Below are positions 1 through 11,800 of a stretch of DNA of 64,000 nt, piece by piece. Below the pieces are notes generated by a model. It was not told the DNA's origin. It made no database searches and was given only the letters and a program-made list of their open reading frames with translations. The stretch spans positions 15,194,983-15,258,982 of the forward strand of contig NC_050471.1 of assembly GCF_013373865.1 (NCBI RefSeq), given 5' to 3'. Source of the DNA: Monomorium pharaonis. Taxonomy: Eukaryota > Arthropoda > Insecta > Hymenoptera > Formicidae. Position numbers and translations under genes: made by a program. Position 1 is the first letter of the stretch, and the number at the start of each line of letters is the position of its first letter.

Positions 1-11
1 TCGCTTACGGC

Positions 12-587
12 TCACGAATCTAACAACGAACGCGTCCTCCCCCGCAAACAAGAGGCTAATACCACCGCTTTTTCCGTCTCACTCCAGCGATTCACACTCG
101 CGATAAGCGAAAATTGGGTCAGGAATTCCCGCAACGGGGCCGTCTCGTCGAAAGTATCAGGCTTAATTTTTATACCGACAAACGTTCGCGCTTCACCTCG
201 CGCATCTTCCCGCCGCACGCCCGCGCCCGCACCGAATGCGTCCCCCCGCCACACGTCCACGTCCGCTCCGGACATACGCAACTCACTGCCCGCGTTTCCG
301 TTTTGCGGAATATTATTCGAAAGACTCAGCTGTATAAAGCGCAGCTCCTCCTCGTGCCGTCGCAGCGTCGTGGCTTGCTCCTCCTCCCTTTGAGCCAGGC
401 TTTTGCGCAGCAACCGCATCTCCTCTAGGAGCGCTTTTACGGTCCCCGGCGTCTCCCGCTCCGAGTTTAGTGCGTCCGTTCCGTCTCCCTCCACAGCGGC
501 AGAAGCGTGGGATTGGGTCACCACAGGGGAACGAGGGATGAACATCTTTGAATTCTCCGCTCTTTCTTGTCTTTTCACTCCGCGCAC
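12..587 (-). pseudogene. Ty3/gypsy-type Gag, N-terminal part
   Basis: Reading frame of 191 codons starting 45 bp inside the primer-binding site of the LTR at 654. The first ~50 residues are unstructured, residues ~50-85 are a charged coiled-coil-like stretch (LLEEMRLLRKSLAQREEEQ), and the C-terminal ~45 residues (IKPDTFDETAPLREFLTQF and following) match the capsid-like Gag segment of insect gypsy elements, which packages element RNA. Gag normally runs 300 residues or more; here a TGA stop at 12-14 ends it right after RSLLDS, so it is broken, or a frameshift lies just off the window edge. The rest of the element lies to the left. The family assignment is from motif resemblance. Confidence 0.7.
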
Positions 588-631
588 TTATCACTTAAAT
601 CCGCGCGCGTTTCACAGGATCCGACGAACAG

Positions 632-649
632 ATCCCGGACGAGCCCCCA
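632..649 (-). promoter_or_regulatory. Primer-binding site, tRNA-Pro type
   Basis: On the minus strand the 18 bases TGGGGGCTCGTCCGGGAT are the exact complement of the tRNA-Pro 3' end used as reverse-transcription primer by many retroelements. They follow the LTR end (...CGTTACA, at 654) after four bases and precede the Gag start by 45 bp. This fixes element orientation and LTR edge. Confidence 0.8.
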
Positions 650-653
650 AAAA

Positions 654-780
654 TGTAACGTGCGCGCCGCGGAAATGAAAGACACTTAAGAACTTTAAAG
701 TAAAGCTTTATTCCAAGCGATTACAAACACGTCCGACAAGGCTCGAGACCGAGATTCCACTCGCTTATTTATAACCATAT
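654..780 (-). mobile_element. 5' LTR of the Gag-bearing gypsy element (promoter-proximal part)
   Basis: The LTR's inner edge is CGTTACA at 654-660 (minus strand), next to the primer-binding site. Within it the minus strand shows a TATAAATAA box at about 765-773 and an AATAAA polyadenylation signal at 707-712, the normal U3-R order. The outer LTR edge could not be fixed because no second LTR is in the window; it lies somewhere before 1288. Confidence 0.6.
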
Positions 781-1287
781 TAAATATATATTCGAAAATC
801 CCGAATTTTTAAATAATGACGGATTGTTTGTAATATTTTGAACAGATTTATTAGATACAGGATATATGTATGTAGCAGTAACATTGCTAGTATATTATAT
901 GTATAATAGTGAAGAATGTACGCACAAAACAATTGAAATTATACGAAATAATAATAATTCCAATTAATTTTTTGCAAATTTTTTTGCTGTGATAAAACTG
1001 CCGTTTTTTGAGCGATAATTCTTAACTTCTGCGGATGACACGATTAACCTCTACTGTTGCACATCACACGAGGTGACAGTTGGTGACAGTGTGACACGAG
1101 AGAAATAAACACACAAGTTAATAATGATGCCAAACTTAGGCAAGTTGCGCAGAAGACGCGGTTTGACTCATTGCGTAAGCAGGTGTAGTCAATCTATTCT
1201 ATTAATGTATATAGCTCGATAGTGCATAACGCGTTATATAGTTTTAAGTTGAATACCACTAATCGGAGAGAACTACCTTAAAATATT
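781..1287. other. AT-rich stretch without recognised gene
   Basis: Probably includes the outer part of the LTR that begins at 654. No open frame, RNA gene or terminal repeat is apparent. Confidence 0.4.
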
Positions 1288-2229
1288 TGTAACGAACCTC
1301 CCGTCCAACGGCATCACCGACCGCGCACGGCCCGGCCGAACACCCGCCGCGAAACAGGCACCGGCCCGTCCTAATCTTTTCATAAAGCGTCGAGACGATC
1401 TTCGTCTCCACTCCGCGTATTTCCCCGTGCTCTCCCAGCCTCCACGGGAGGGATCAAGCACGGGGAGAGCCGAAGATCTACGAGGATCTCCGATCCTCCA
1501 CCCGAGCGGGTATAAAAAGCCGCTCCGGTGGAGGTTGCGACACTTCTCGATCCGACCGTGTCCTGGTACTCCGATTTCGCCAGAATACGACCCAGAGAAG
1601 CTTCCTGCGAAACCGGTGCTTAGGGTAGAGCGTTCTCTGCCTCAGCCAAGAGTTCTTGACACCGCTCGCATCCGAACTCCTAATTACAATCCGATAGCAG
1701 ATGGTAAAGCGTCTCCGCCTTCGCCGAGAGTTCTCAGATACGGATTACTCCTTAATTCTAATTACCCGGCTCGATATATCGAGGTGGAGTGTTCTCCGTC
1801 TCCCCCGAGAATTCTCAGAATCGACGCCGCTATCCCGACACGCTATACATATAACGCCGAAACATCAAAACACGTTCCGTCTCGCGTCTCGTACTGCGCA
1901 TCACCGATCTCGGGCACCGGCAATTACCGCCCGCCGCACCGCGCGCCTCACTGCGCCACGAAGCTCGAGCCTCTCAGGGCATTGCCCGCCGGCTTGTCGC
2001 CGCACACCGCGACCATCACCAACATACACACGCGACCGGCCAACAACTGTTTCTATCAAGAGACACGTTCTCTAAAGATTTTTTGTAAATACTTGTACAT
2101 ACGTTTTTGAGTTAAAATATATTATAAGTTTTTTTTAATTACACGAAAAACGAGTCTATTGTCTCAGGAACCTTTCCTACACCCGATCCCGGCGAGCTAA
2201 AGTCCGCGTAGGAAATACGGTCCGTTACA
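1288..2229 (+). mobile_element. Solo LTR, gypsy-like, 942 bp
   Basis: Begins TGTAACGAACC and ends GGTCCGTTACA, so the ends are inverted TGTAACG/CGTTACA. It is flanked by the 4-bp duplication TATT (1284-1287 and 2230-2233). A TATAAAAA box lies near 1511, giving plus orientation. A second copy lies inverted at 46138-47131. No internal region is present, so it is a solo LTR left by LTR-LTR recombination. Long open frames in it (1427-2110) have no recognisable domain and are not annotated as genes. Three related ~85-bp units with short palindromes lie downstream of the TATA box. Confidence 0.85.
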
Positions 2230-2262
2230 TATTTTTGAAAATATCTTTTATATGTGTGTTGG

Positions 2263-2379
<117 letters not shown>

Positions 2380-2541
2380 GAGAGACTTGATAATAAGAAA
2401 TATTTTTCAACTCCAGAAATACTTTTTAAATACTTCAAAAATATTGTGTGCTGTATGGGTATTTCGAAAATACTTTAGAAACATTTTATAAATATTACAA
2501 AAATATTTAGCACTGGCTGGATTAATTTCATTAATACTCAC

Positions 2542-2820
2542 TTTGTATTCTACCAAATCTTGTATATCTTTTAATATCGTATCTAAATTGTTTCTCATAG
2601 CCATAATTTTATCTGGACCCAAATAAGAATATTCTTTAACTACCGATAATGCTCTCATTCGATTCTTCTTTGTATTTAACTCAGAAGGAAGCTTCTCTTT
2701 TACAATCGCAGATTGCACCGTCAGTTCCTCTGTTAAATGTTGGATTAATATTTGTGATGTAAGTCCAGTACTGTCACGTTTTAACGTATATAATTCACGT
2801 TCAACTTGTTGAAGAGAACT
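2542..2820 (-). CDS. IFT81: IFT81 exon 7 (residues 233-325)
   Basis: 279 nt, phase 0 at both ends. The acceptor is TATATCTAG and the donor GTGAGT at 2541-2536. It encodes coiled coil (SSLQQVERELYTLKRD to IQDLVEYK), including the conserved KEKLPSELNTKK. The open frame continues some way past the donor, but that part resembles nothing in IFT81, so the donor is preferred. Confidence 0.92.
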
Positions 2821-5800
2821 CTAGATATAAGAAGAATAAAATCGCAAATAGAATTGAGCAATTAGCTGTGAATTAAATATTCACTTAAAATGTAATCTTT
2901 TATAAAAGACATACTTGTAATTCAGAGATAATTTCTTCCTCTTGCTCTTTCTGCGATATTAGATCCCGTTCCTTGTCCCTTTCCATTCGTAACAATCTGC
3001 AGGCATCTAATAAATACAGTGCAGGTTCAGCCTTTGATTTGATTTTGCTGATACGCGCTGTAACTGCCTATATTTATAAAAATATCAAATTTTAAATCAG
3101 TAAATACTAATATCTAAGTTATTATGAAATTAGATGTAAATTTTTATAAAAGAAATATTTCTTTAGATTTAATAAATGTTTTTAGCAAATATTTTTTTCA
3201 AAAAATAAAGAAATTTGTGTAATTGTGCATTAGAATAATTCAAACAAATAAAAGTAAACCAAAAATTTTAATTGATTTTTTAAAGCTTTATACATATATA
3301 TATAACTTTTTATATATATCAAATACATATAAATAACGAAAACCTTATAAATATACATTCATACCAAAGAGCATCGCAAAATATTACATTGTGTAACAAG
3401 TGTCGAAAGTCGACTATTTCTCACAAGGGGGAGTGGACGCAGGAGCCGAAGATGAGTGCGTTTACACGCACAAGTGAGCAATAGCTAATTCGCATAAATT
3501 GCACATACTATTTCTTATTACAACTGCGTAGAAAATAGGGGAGGCAAGAAAAGGTTCGAAAGAAAAGGCGTGTAGTTCAGAAGGAAACACGAGAAGTTTT
3601 TGAGAGGCGGAACACCCAAAAAACTATGTTACTATAATTTTGAGTAGATTAATTTTTTTGTAGTCCTTCTTTCGCAGTTTGAACGATCTTTAGAGATGTG
3701 AGTTTCCTATCATTTTTTGATAATATTTCGGTATTTAATTTCTTGGAATTCAGCTTTACTTACACTAATTAATATGTATTGACTTAATTCTCATTAGATT
3801 ATTATTGACACTACCACCACATTCTTTTTTTTTTACACAGTCTTCATAAACGCTGTTGTGATTTGATGTCTTTGAGTGACATGAATTATTATAGTTTAGC
3901 TAAAGTTTTCGCGAAAGCAACGAAGCATCGGAATTCTGTTTAATAATCTCTAAAAGTTTGTATACGTTATCAATGCGCGTTACCAGATTGCGCGCATGCA
4001 AGTGTAGTAACTCTAGTAATTAAGATATTATAAATAAACGTGCAGAAAACTCACACAGAAAAGTATATTGTATTACGAGTGTCGAAAGTCGGCTATTTCC
4101 TTCAAGTGCGGAGAGTGGACGCACGAGTCGAAGGCAAGGGTAACAAAGACGAAGGTACAAATAACGATCAAACGTGCAGAGAAAGTCATGCTGAAAACTT
4201 TTTCACTACGATTTTTATTAGAGAACGCTATTTATTAGAGAACAAAAATTATGTAATAATGTTAAAGTATGGAGCTGCCGTGTACACGTTGGACGCATGC
4301 AGGTGTAGCTACGCGAGAAAGTGCATTTTAGTGGCGAAATAGGAAAAGCGGTAGAGCTGGAAGTAGAGAAGAGTGTGCACAAAGTTGAGGTATACAGTGA
4401 TTTAAAAAAAAGTAAAGAGATCAGGAAATAAAAAAAATACAGCCGAGAAATGATTGTGAGGAGACGTGCATTGCAAGAAAGATTGGCTTGCGTACGTCGT
4501 AAAGGCGCGAAGCGGCGAGAAACCTCAGTGCATGGAGAGAAGCGAGAGGTGTGTAGCACGACAGAAAATAGCAGACGGCGCACGAGTGGAGATACCTGCG
4601 GCGGAGGTGGACAGTAGGAGCACCGTGGCTCTCGCACCGGCAGCGGAGCGAGAGCCACGAATATGGGGGAGGAAAGGAAGGCCGACCAACGCTAACAGGC
4701 TAGTGAGAGACAAAGCACAACGATGCGGTTCGATTTTAGAGTTTATTAGCGTAAAAAAAAAAGAGGAGAAATCTCACCGGAGAGCGTAGAGTAGAAATTA
4801 AGAAGTAACAGAAGTATAGTAAAAAACAGGCAGTCAAACAGTTTGAAGAGAGAGATGCATAAAATAAAAATGGAGGAACAAGTTATAGAGTTAAGAGGAT
4901 GCTAAACTGCCCATCAAACTTGATTGAGGTCGATAATGCAGAGTCATTATTTATCCTTGTTCATGAAAAAATTTGCTTTAAAATACAAGTTATATAGCTT
5001 ATACTTACAAATAAATGGTGTCTCGCAGTTTGGAATAGAAGGAATAAGACTATATTTGTCAAATTACGTTTACAAGCCGTAAAAAAACATATTTATGTGA
5101 TCAAAAATTTTATTCATTTAAGCGCTTTTATTTTTTAAATATCTTTTTTGTACGGCTTGTAATCGTAATTTGACGATTATAATCTTATTCCTTAATCTAT
5201 TCCGAACCCGGGAACACCATTCATTTGTACGTACATAACTTGTATTTTGAAGCAAATATTTTTATGAACAAATAAACTTTAAAAATTTTTTTGCATTTTT
5301 GGTCTTCATCTAATCGTCCCCGGGTTCATTTGTGTATGTACTTTAAAAGTGTAAAAGGATTATCAATTCTGTAAATTCAATTCGAAATTAAGTGATAAAT
5401 ACAGAATGTCGGTAAAACACACGGCTTTAGCATCCTCTTAAGAGAATATGGAAGAGCAGTGGAAAAGCAAAAGTGAGAAGGAGATCATAATAAAACTGTT
5501 CAGAGGATGCTAAAGTGATATGAAATATCGACACATCACAAAAACAACGTATCTTTTTATTGGCTTTGCAGATCGCAAAATCTTTTTACGTAGTTAAAAT
5601 ACACACTAAAAACATTTGGGACGATGAATTTTACGAGGAAATCAAACAAAAGTTAGAAATTTAACTTATTTTTGGCTCATGTAGCTGTCACCTGATATAC
5701 ATTTAGCTTGAAATAAAGCCTCTAAAGGCTCGGAGGCATGAAATGACGGTTTCCCAAGAATCGTTGAACATTAACGAATAAAATTGAGGTGATGAAATTA

Positions 5801-8800
5801 TGATTGATTACGTAACAAAAAAGATTTCTTTGTGAAAAGCTTCACGTGTATATTTTTTTTACTCACAACAGAGAAACATGGTGAATAGAGCAGTAATCGT
5901 GTTTCTCAGTAGGTGACCGATCGTTTGATAAATGACGTTGCAATCGAAGCGATAAAGCCTTGGAGTACCGAGCGGGGAGCGGGTGGGAGCGGGAAAGTCT
6001 CACGATACAAGATTTGCCCGTCCTACGATGCGGGAATTGCAGGGCCGAGGGAGGAGCAAGTACATCTGGATCAGCGTTGCCAGGTGTGGGGATTTTTCCC
6101 CACTTTTAGAGAATTTTTAGTGTCAGGGGAAATGGGGAATCCACGAGAAAAGTGGGGAATTTCAAAATTTTAGTCTATTTGTTTTCACTGCACTTCTGAA
6201 CTAATGCAATAAGTTAGAAAGAAAATATATTTGTTTCGTTCTAACTTATTGCACTAGTTCAGAAGGTCAGTAAAAACGAACAGACCAATTGATAACCACA
6301 CACCGCGACAACTGAACTGATCCGACCTACTGGACCTTGCTGAGCCTCTAGAGAAGGTTATACATTATACTTACAAGGGAACCTCGCGAACTCAAAAATT
6401 CCGATTTTAATGAAACTTGGCATAAATGTAGAGGTGAATACATATATTTATAAATTTTTAGTTGGTGCCCAAAAACGGTTTGAAGGAGTGAAACCACCCT
6501 TCAAAGTTGAGGCGATTTTTGCGGGTTTTCGATATATCTCGTAAATTAAACAAAATATAAAAAAATGTTTTATACGAAAGTTTTACAGTATAAGTATCTT
6601 TATTTAACTATGCTATTGTTATGAGTGACACACTCATAACGATAAGGTGTCAGTAACACGATGACGTAAGTCGGTCAGCTGCAGTCAGCATCGAGCGCAT
6701 CGCGCAATCCGCTCGACAATTAGCGCAATGCTCCTTAGACAGCACTTGCTGTCTAAGCAATAATTTGGAATACTGACCGATTTACGCCCTCACGCAATCC
6801 TCCCCTTCTTTCGATCCAACTACCGAATTATCGGATATATAAACCGGCGAAAGAAGGTGAGGAGCGGGTCAATCCGAAGTAGACAAACTAAGACTACACA
6901 CGACACTCTGCTTTGCGGGGTCGTGTATCGCCGAGATAACTTATTGTAAACACACAACCACGACACTCTGCCTTGCGGGGTCGTGGACAACGAGCTAATA
7001 GACGCGACACTCTGCCTTGCGGGGTCGCGATCTACCCATTGTAACTGAATACAAGAATAAAAGTGTTCAAGACAAATAACGGTGTATGTGACGAAATACC
7101 TTCCTCGCGAGATCTCTGGCAGCAATCCCAAAATCGTACTCACGACGAGGGGTACAACACTATTTATAAAAAAAAAAAAATTTTTTTTTTTTTTTTTTTT
7201 TTTGAAAAATAAATAGCGTAGTTAAATGGAAGTATTTATGCTGTAAAACTTTTGTATGAAACATTTTTTAATATTTTGTTTAGTTTACGAGATATATCGA
7301 AAAACCGAACAAATCGCCTCAACTTTGAAGGGTTTCACTCCTTTAAACCTTTTTGGGCACCAACAAAAAATTTCTAAATTCATGTATTCACCCCCTCTAC
7401 ATTTATGCCAAGTTTCATTAAAATCTGAATTTTCGAGTTCGCGAGGTTCCCTTGTTAGTCTTGTTTTGATTATTGCTATGTTGTAATATGTAATTTATAT
7501 TTATTATCTCAGTTCTTTCTCGTTTTCAACTTTCGTTGAGATGTCGGAATCGGATACTAACATTGACAATGTCAGTGGCAGTAGGCTAGCAATCTAACAA
7601 GAATAGAAAATATTCTCATAAATTCCGTGAAGAATGGAAGACGAAATATACATGGATTGAAGTCAGCAAGAACGGAGCCCACTATTTCTTTTGTAAAGCG
7701 TGTGCCAGTGATTACTTGGCAGGAATTTCAGCAATTCGTAAACACTAGAATTCCAACAAACACAAAAGTAAATAAAATAGAATGAAACTTTATTTAGTTA
7801 AAGCTATCATTACTTAAGTCTTTAAATTTTAATTTATGGATTTTTATTATTTTTTTTTTTATTGTAGGTAATTACAAATTAATGAAATTCCAAGTTTCTG
7901 TTTTACAAATGCCAGCTGTATCATTGTTTAAAACCAAAGAATAGCAGCTTAAAATTTCTGAATTGGCATCGTTTGTCGCCGAGCACATCATATCTTTTAA
8001 TGTAGCTGACCATTGATAAATATTGTGCGTAACCTTCCTTCCGATTCAGCCTTCCTGAAAGATGTGTCATGCAACTGCACGAAGTGCATTACTTTAGTTC
8101 AGAATGTACTTGGCAAAGAAGGCCTCCAAAATCAGATAATGATGATGAAAGAAAAAAATTTTTCAATCATTATTGGTGAGTCAACTGTTGCTTCAATCAA
8201 GAGTTTGGCAATCTATGTAAGGTATGTTAACTATTAACCTAAGGATTATTTTTTGCATTTGTTGCCTGTTCCTGAAACGAATGCAACTACCTTACACAGC
8301 ACATTGATCGCATTTTTCCACGAACGTGAAATAGATTATAAATAAGAAATGGTTGGTTTTGCTGATGAGCAAGCGTAATAATAGGCCACCATCATTCAGT
8401 ACAAACGTTACTGAAGAGGGATATTCCCGATTTGAAGGTTTTCAAATGTACTCGTATTTGCCACTCATTGGCTTTATGTGCTTCACAAACCTGCACGAAA
8501 TTACCAAGAACTCTTAAGACACTGTTGCGCGAAATTTATTCGTACTTTAAGTACAGTTATAAAAAATCAGCCAGTTTAAAGAGTTTCAAGAGTTTGTAGA
8601 AGCACGCCTTCTACAAACTCTTGAATTGAACAAAATTTTGCATCCATCCCAACTCGATGGTTGTCTTTGTACTCTTCGATAAAAAGAATTTTGGAGCAGT
8701 ACAACGCTTTGATTCTTTTTTTCAGAATGGCAGCCTTCGAAGAGAAAAACTAGCAAACTGAACACATTTTTGATAAACCGACCTTTCAATGAAGCTTACA

Positions 8801-11800
8801 TTTCAGTTTTTAAAGTTTATGTTGCCCTTTTTTTGTGATTTCAACTTGTTCCAGGTCAAGTCATTTCAGTTGCATAATATATATCAATTCATGTATACCA
8901 CATATGTTACAATATTAGAATTTTTTACAAAACCTGACTTAATTAAAGTAGACCCTCTTGGAATAAATGATAATGACCCCCAAAATTACCTGCCGTTGGA
9001 TGAAAGGATGGGTTGCAATAAGGCCGTTTTTTGGCCCCTCACCAAATAACACGAAACTTCGTGATTTTGTTGTTCATGATGAGACTCATTAATACCCCAA
9101 GTGGTTTCCTAAAGAAACAAGTGGTTACTGTAAAATGACAGTTTGAAAGTTTGCATTTTACATGGGATTTACGCTATTGACGTGTTTGACAGTTTATTTA
9201 ACCTTGTTCTAAGGCGTGACTGTTCACCATACTTTTCCAAAAATTGCCTCAGGGTATCATATTTAAGATATAAAATCTACAAACAAATGTATCTATGAGA
9301 AGAAGATAACCTAACGCTTCAAAGTAAGCAGTAGCGCGCTACTCGTGTATCGCAGCTACACATAAAGATACTTACCTTACCAAAAATATTCAGAATTTCA
9401 CCTGAATATTTTTAGTAAAGTAACCGGTACGAATATATGGAACCCTGGTAATTTTCTATTTTGCTGTTCTTATTATATTTGCTATTAGACGACACAAGTG
9501 ATTACTGTGTATTCTAATGCATATATATAGGTAGAAAAAATAATTCTTTCTCAAAAAAGTTATTCCATTTTGAACCTTTCTCAACCGAACCCAGAGGCAC
9601 GAACGTGGACGTAGCGGTTGTTGCCTCTTTCCATTTTTTGTTTTTTTTTTTGTTTTTATTTTGTTTTTCAAGAGCGCAAAGAACAATTTTAGTTCTTAAT
9701 GCGATTTTGTTTTGAGCCTACGCATAGTCGTCCTAACGAGTCAAAATAACTGATCAAATTATAAAAAAATAATAAAATCAGGTGAAAATTAAGTGAAAAA
9801 TAATCAGATTGTAATAAAAAGAAATATATTACACCAAAAATCAATTGAAAGAATCGTCTGAATATTTTTGGTAAGGTAAGTATTTTTATGTATGACTGCG
9901 GCACACACGAGTACCGTACTACTGCTTACTTTGAAGCGTTAGGTTACCTTCTTCTCATAGATGCATTTGTTGGTTTTTATATTTTAATATGATGTCCTGA
10001 GACAGTTTTTGGAAAAGTATGGTGAACAGTCACGCCTTAGAACATAGTTAAATAAACTGCCAAACACATCAATAGCGTAAATCCCATGTAAAATAAAAAC
10101 TTTCAAACTGTTATTTTACAATAACCATTTGTTTCTTCAGGAAACCACTCGGGGGATTAATTAAATTAAAAGAGTCCCATCATAAACAACAAAATCACGA
10201 AGTTTTGTGTTATTTGGTGAGGGGTCAAAAAACGGCCTTATTGCAACCCATCCTTTACCTTGGTGTGGAAGTGATGGCGGTCCTTATACACAGTAGTTGC
10301 AATATGAACGCGGAGTGATTAGTTGTTTTTAAAACAAACTGCCTACACTTTTACATTGAGACTTTAAACCAAATCAACAAACGGTTCCCATTTCACTCAG
10401 AATTTTGTAAGGATTTGAAGGAATTAGATTTTCTTAATCTTGCAAACATATCAGGCACTAAGACCATAGTTGCAGTAGCAAAGTTTTTCAAAAATTTTGT
10501 TACTGATATAAACCTCTTACAAGGGAACTGACGGAAGTGTCCCTCACCGATTATAATGCGCTTTGGATATGTTATAGAACATAAAATAATATTAGACCCA
10601 TATTTTTTTTAGCGGCGTATCTCGACGTTTAGGGGTTGAAACCACTCCTCGAAAATAACGCATTTTTTTGTTTTTGACAAATATCTTTGAAAATATGAGG
10701 TTTATGAAAAAATGTTCTATACAAAAGTTTTATGGCATTTTATACTCTTTACAATGGTGTATTCATATTTTCAAAAATTTCAAATTTCTAATTTACCCTA
10801 ACCCCCACTCCCTTTTTTGGCAACATTTTGAAAATTTTGTAAGGACAAAAATTAAAGAGCATTAAAAGCCGAATCCATTCATATATAATAACATATGGGT
10901 TCCACTATTTCCAATTATTGGCAAAACGAGATGGTAATCTCGTACCGCGTTAGAAATAGTGTTGCGTTATTGCTTTAGTCGCGTTACACTCAATAATTGC
11001 CTCTTCTGCATATAATTTTATATTAAAACATAAAACGGATTAATCTTAATTACATAACACCGGACGTATTGCATGATATGAAGCACAAATGCATATATAC
11101 TATATAACAAAAGTAACATATATGCGTATGTGTACGGTATTGCAAGAATTAAAATAAGAATTAAAATAGAGATGATTTTACTTCTGCAAGCACAAGTATA
11201 TTTTAAAAAATATCATATCCGAGGTGGCGTTTGCACAAAGATTAATCAGTTCAATTAGTGTTAAAAATAGTACAAAGGAAAATAGTTCTGATTATCACAT
11301 GCATATTAATATATATATTCTGCATGCTACATTTATTCGCCCGTGTCGCATGCAATATCCGTGTCGTGTGCAAAATGTAAGAAAGATAGAATTATGATGA
11401 GTGAGAAGACGGGATACCGATTGGCCGGTGTCCAATATCCGTTTCACTCGCACTCAAGCAAGAGACGTCATTAGTATCGAGTGCGAGTGAAACAGATGTT
11501 GGACACCGGCGAATCGGTATCACGTCTTCTTACTTAACATAACTCTATCCTTCTTGAGCGTGCGACGTTGGTGAAGGATGTAACACCGACGCGATCCCCA
11601 CTTTTTTTGCTCCTCCCTGTTTTCACTTCATCGCGCGCCTAGCACACGTACGGTGCTTCGTGTATGTGGGTGATCGCCGCGCTGGACTCTGAGAAACACC
11701 ATTTCTGCCGGTTACATCCGTGTCGTGTGCAAAAGTACATCCGTATAAATGTATATAAACATAACGGGAATCTGCCTTTCCAGCTCGTAGTTGGTAATGT

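Larger units (their letters stand above)
3360..5520 (+). mobile_element. LINE 5' region fragment with internal repeats
   Basis: Two related segments near 3395-3480 and 4075-4140 share GTGTCGAAAGTCG(A/G)CTATTTC and GAGTGGACGCA, which suggests repeated promoter-type units before the coding part. A related fragment lies at 25550-25870. The coding part begins near 4466 and ends in unrelated sequence near 5510, so the element is 3'-truncated. A TTAA-flanked hairpin element is inserted at 4895-5437. Confidence 0.5.
6373..7455. mobile_element. TIR element ACAAGGGAACCTCGC, split by a solo LTR
   Basis: The left end ACAAGGGAACCTCGCGAACTC and the right end (its inverse, ending CCCTTGT) continue as inverted repeats of about 240 bp. 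The interior is only the solo LTR at 6617-7159 plus an A/T run at 7168-7203, so it is non-autonomous. Elements at 10513 and 26697 share the ACAAGGGAA terminus, implying one superfamily. Confidence 0.75.

Noticed and set aside
1427..2110. 227-codon ORF
   Set aside because: Lies entirely inside a solo LTR and is not kept open in the second copy at 46138-47131.
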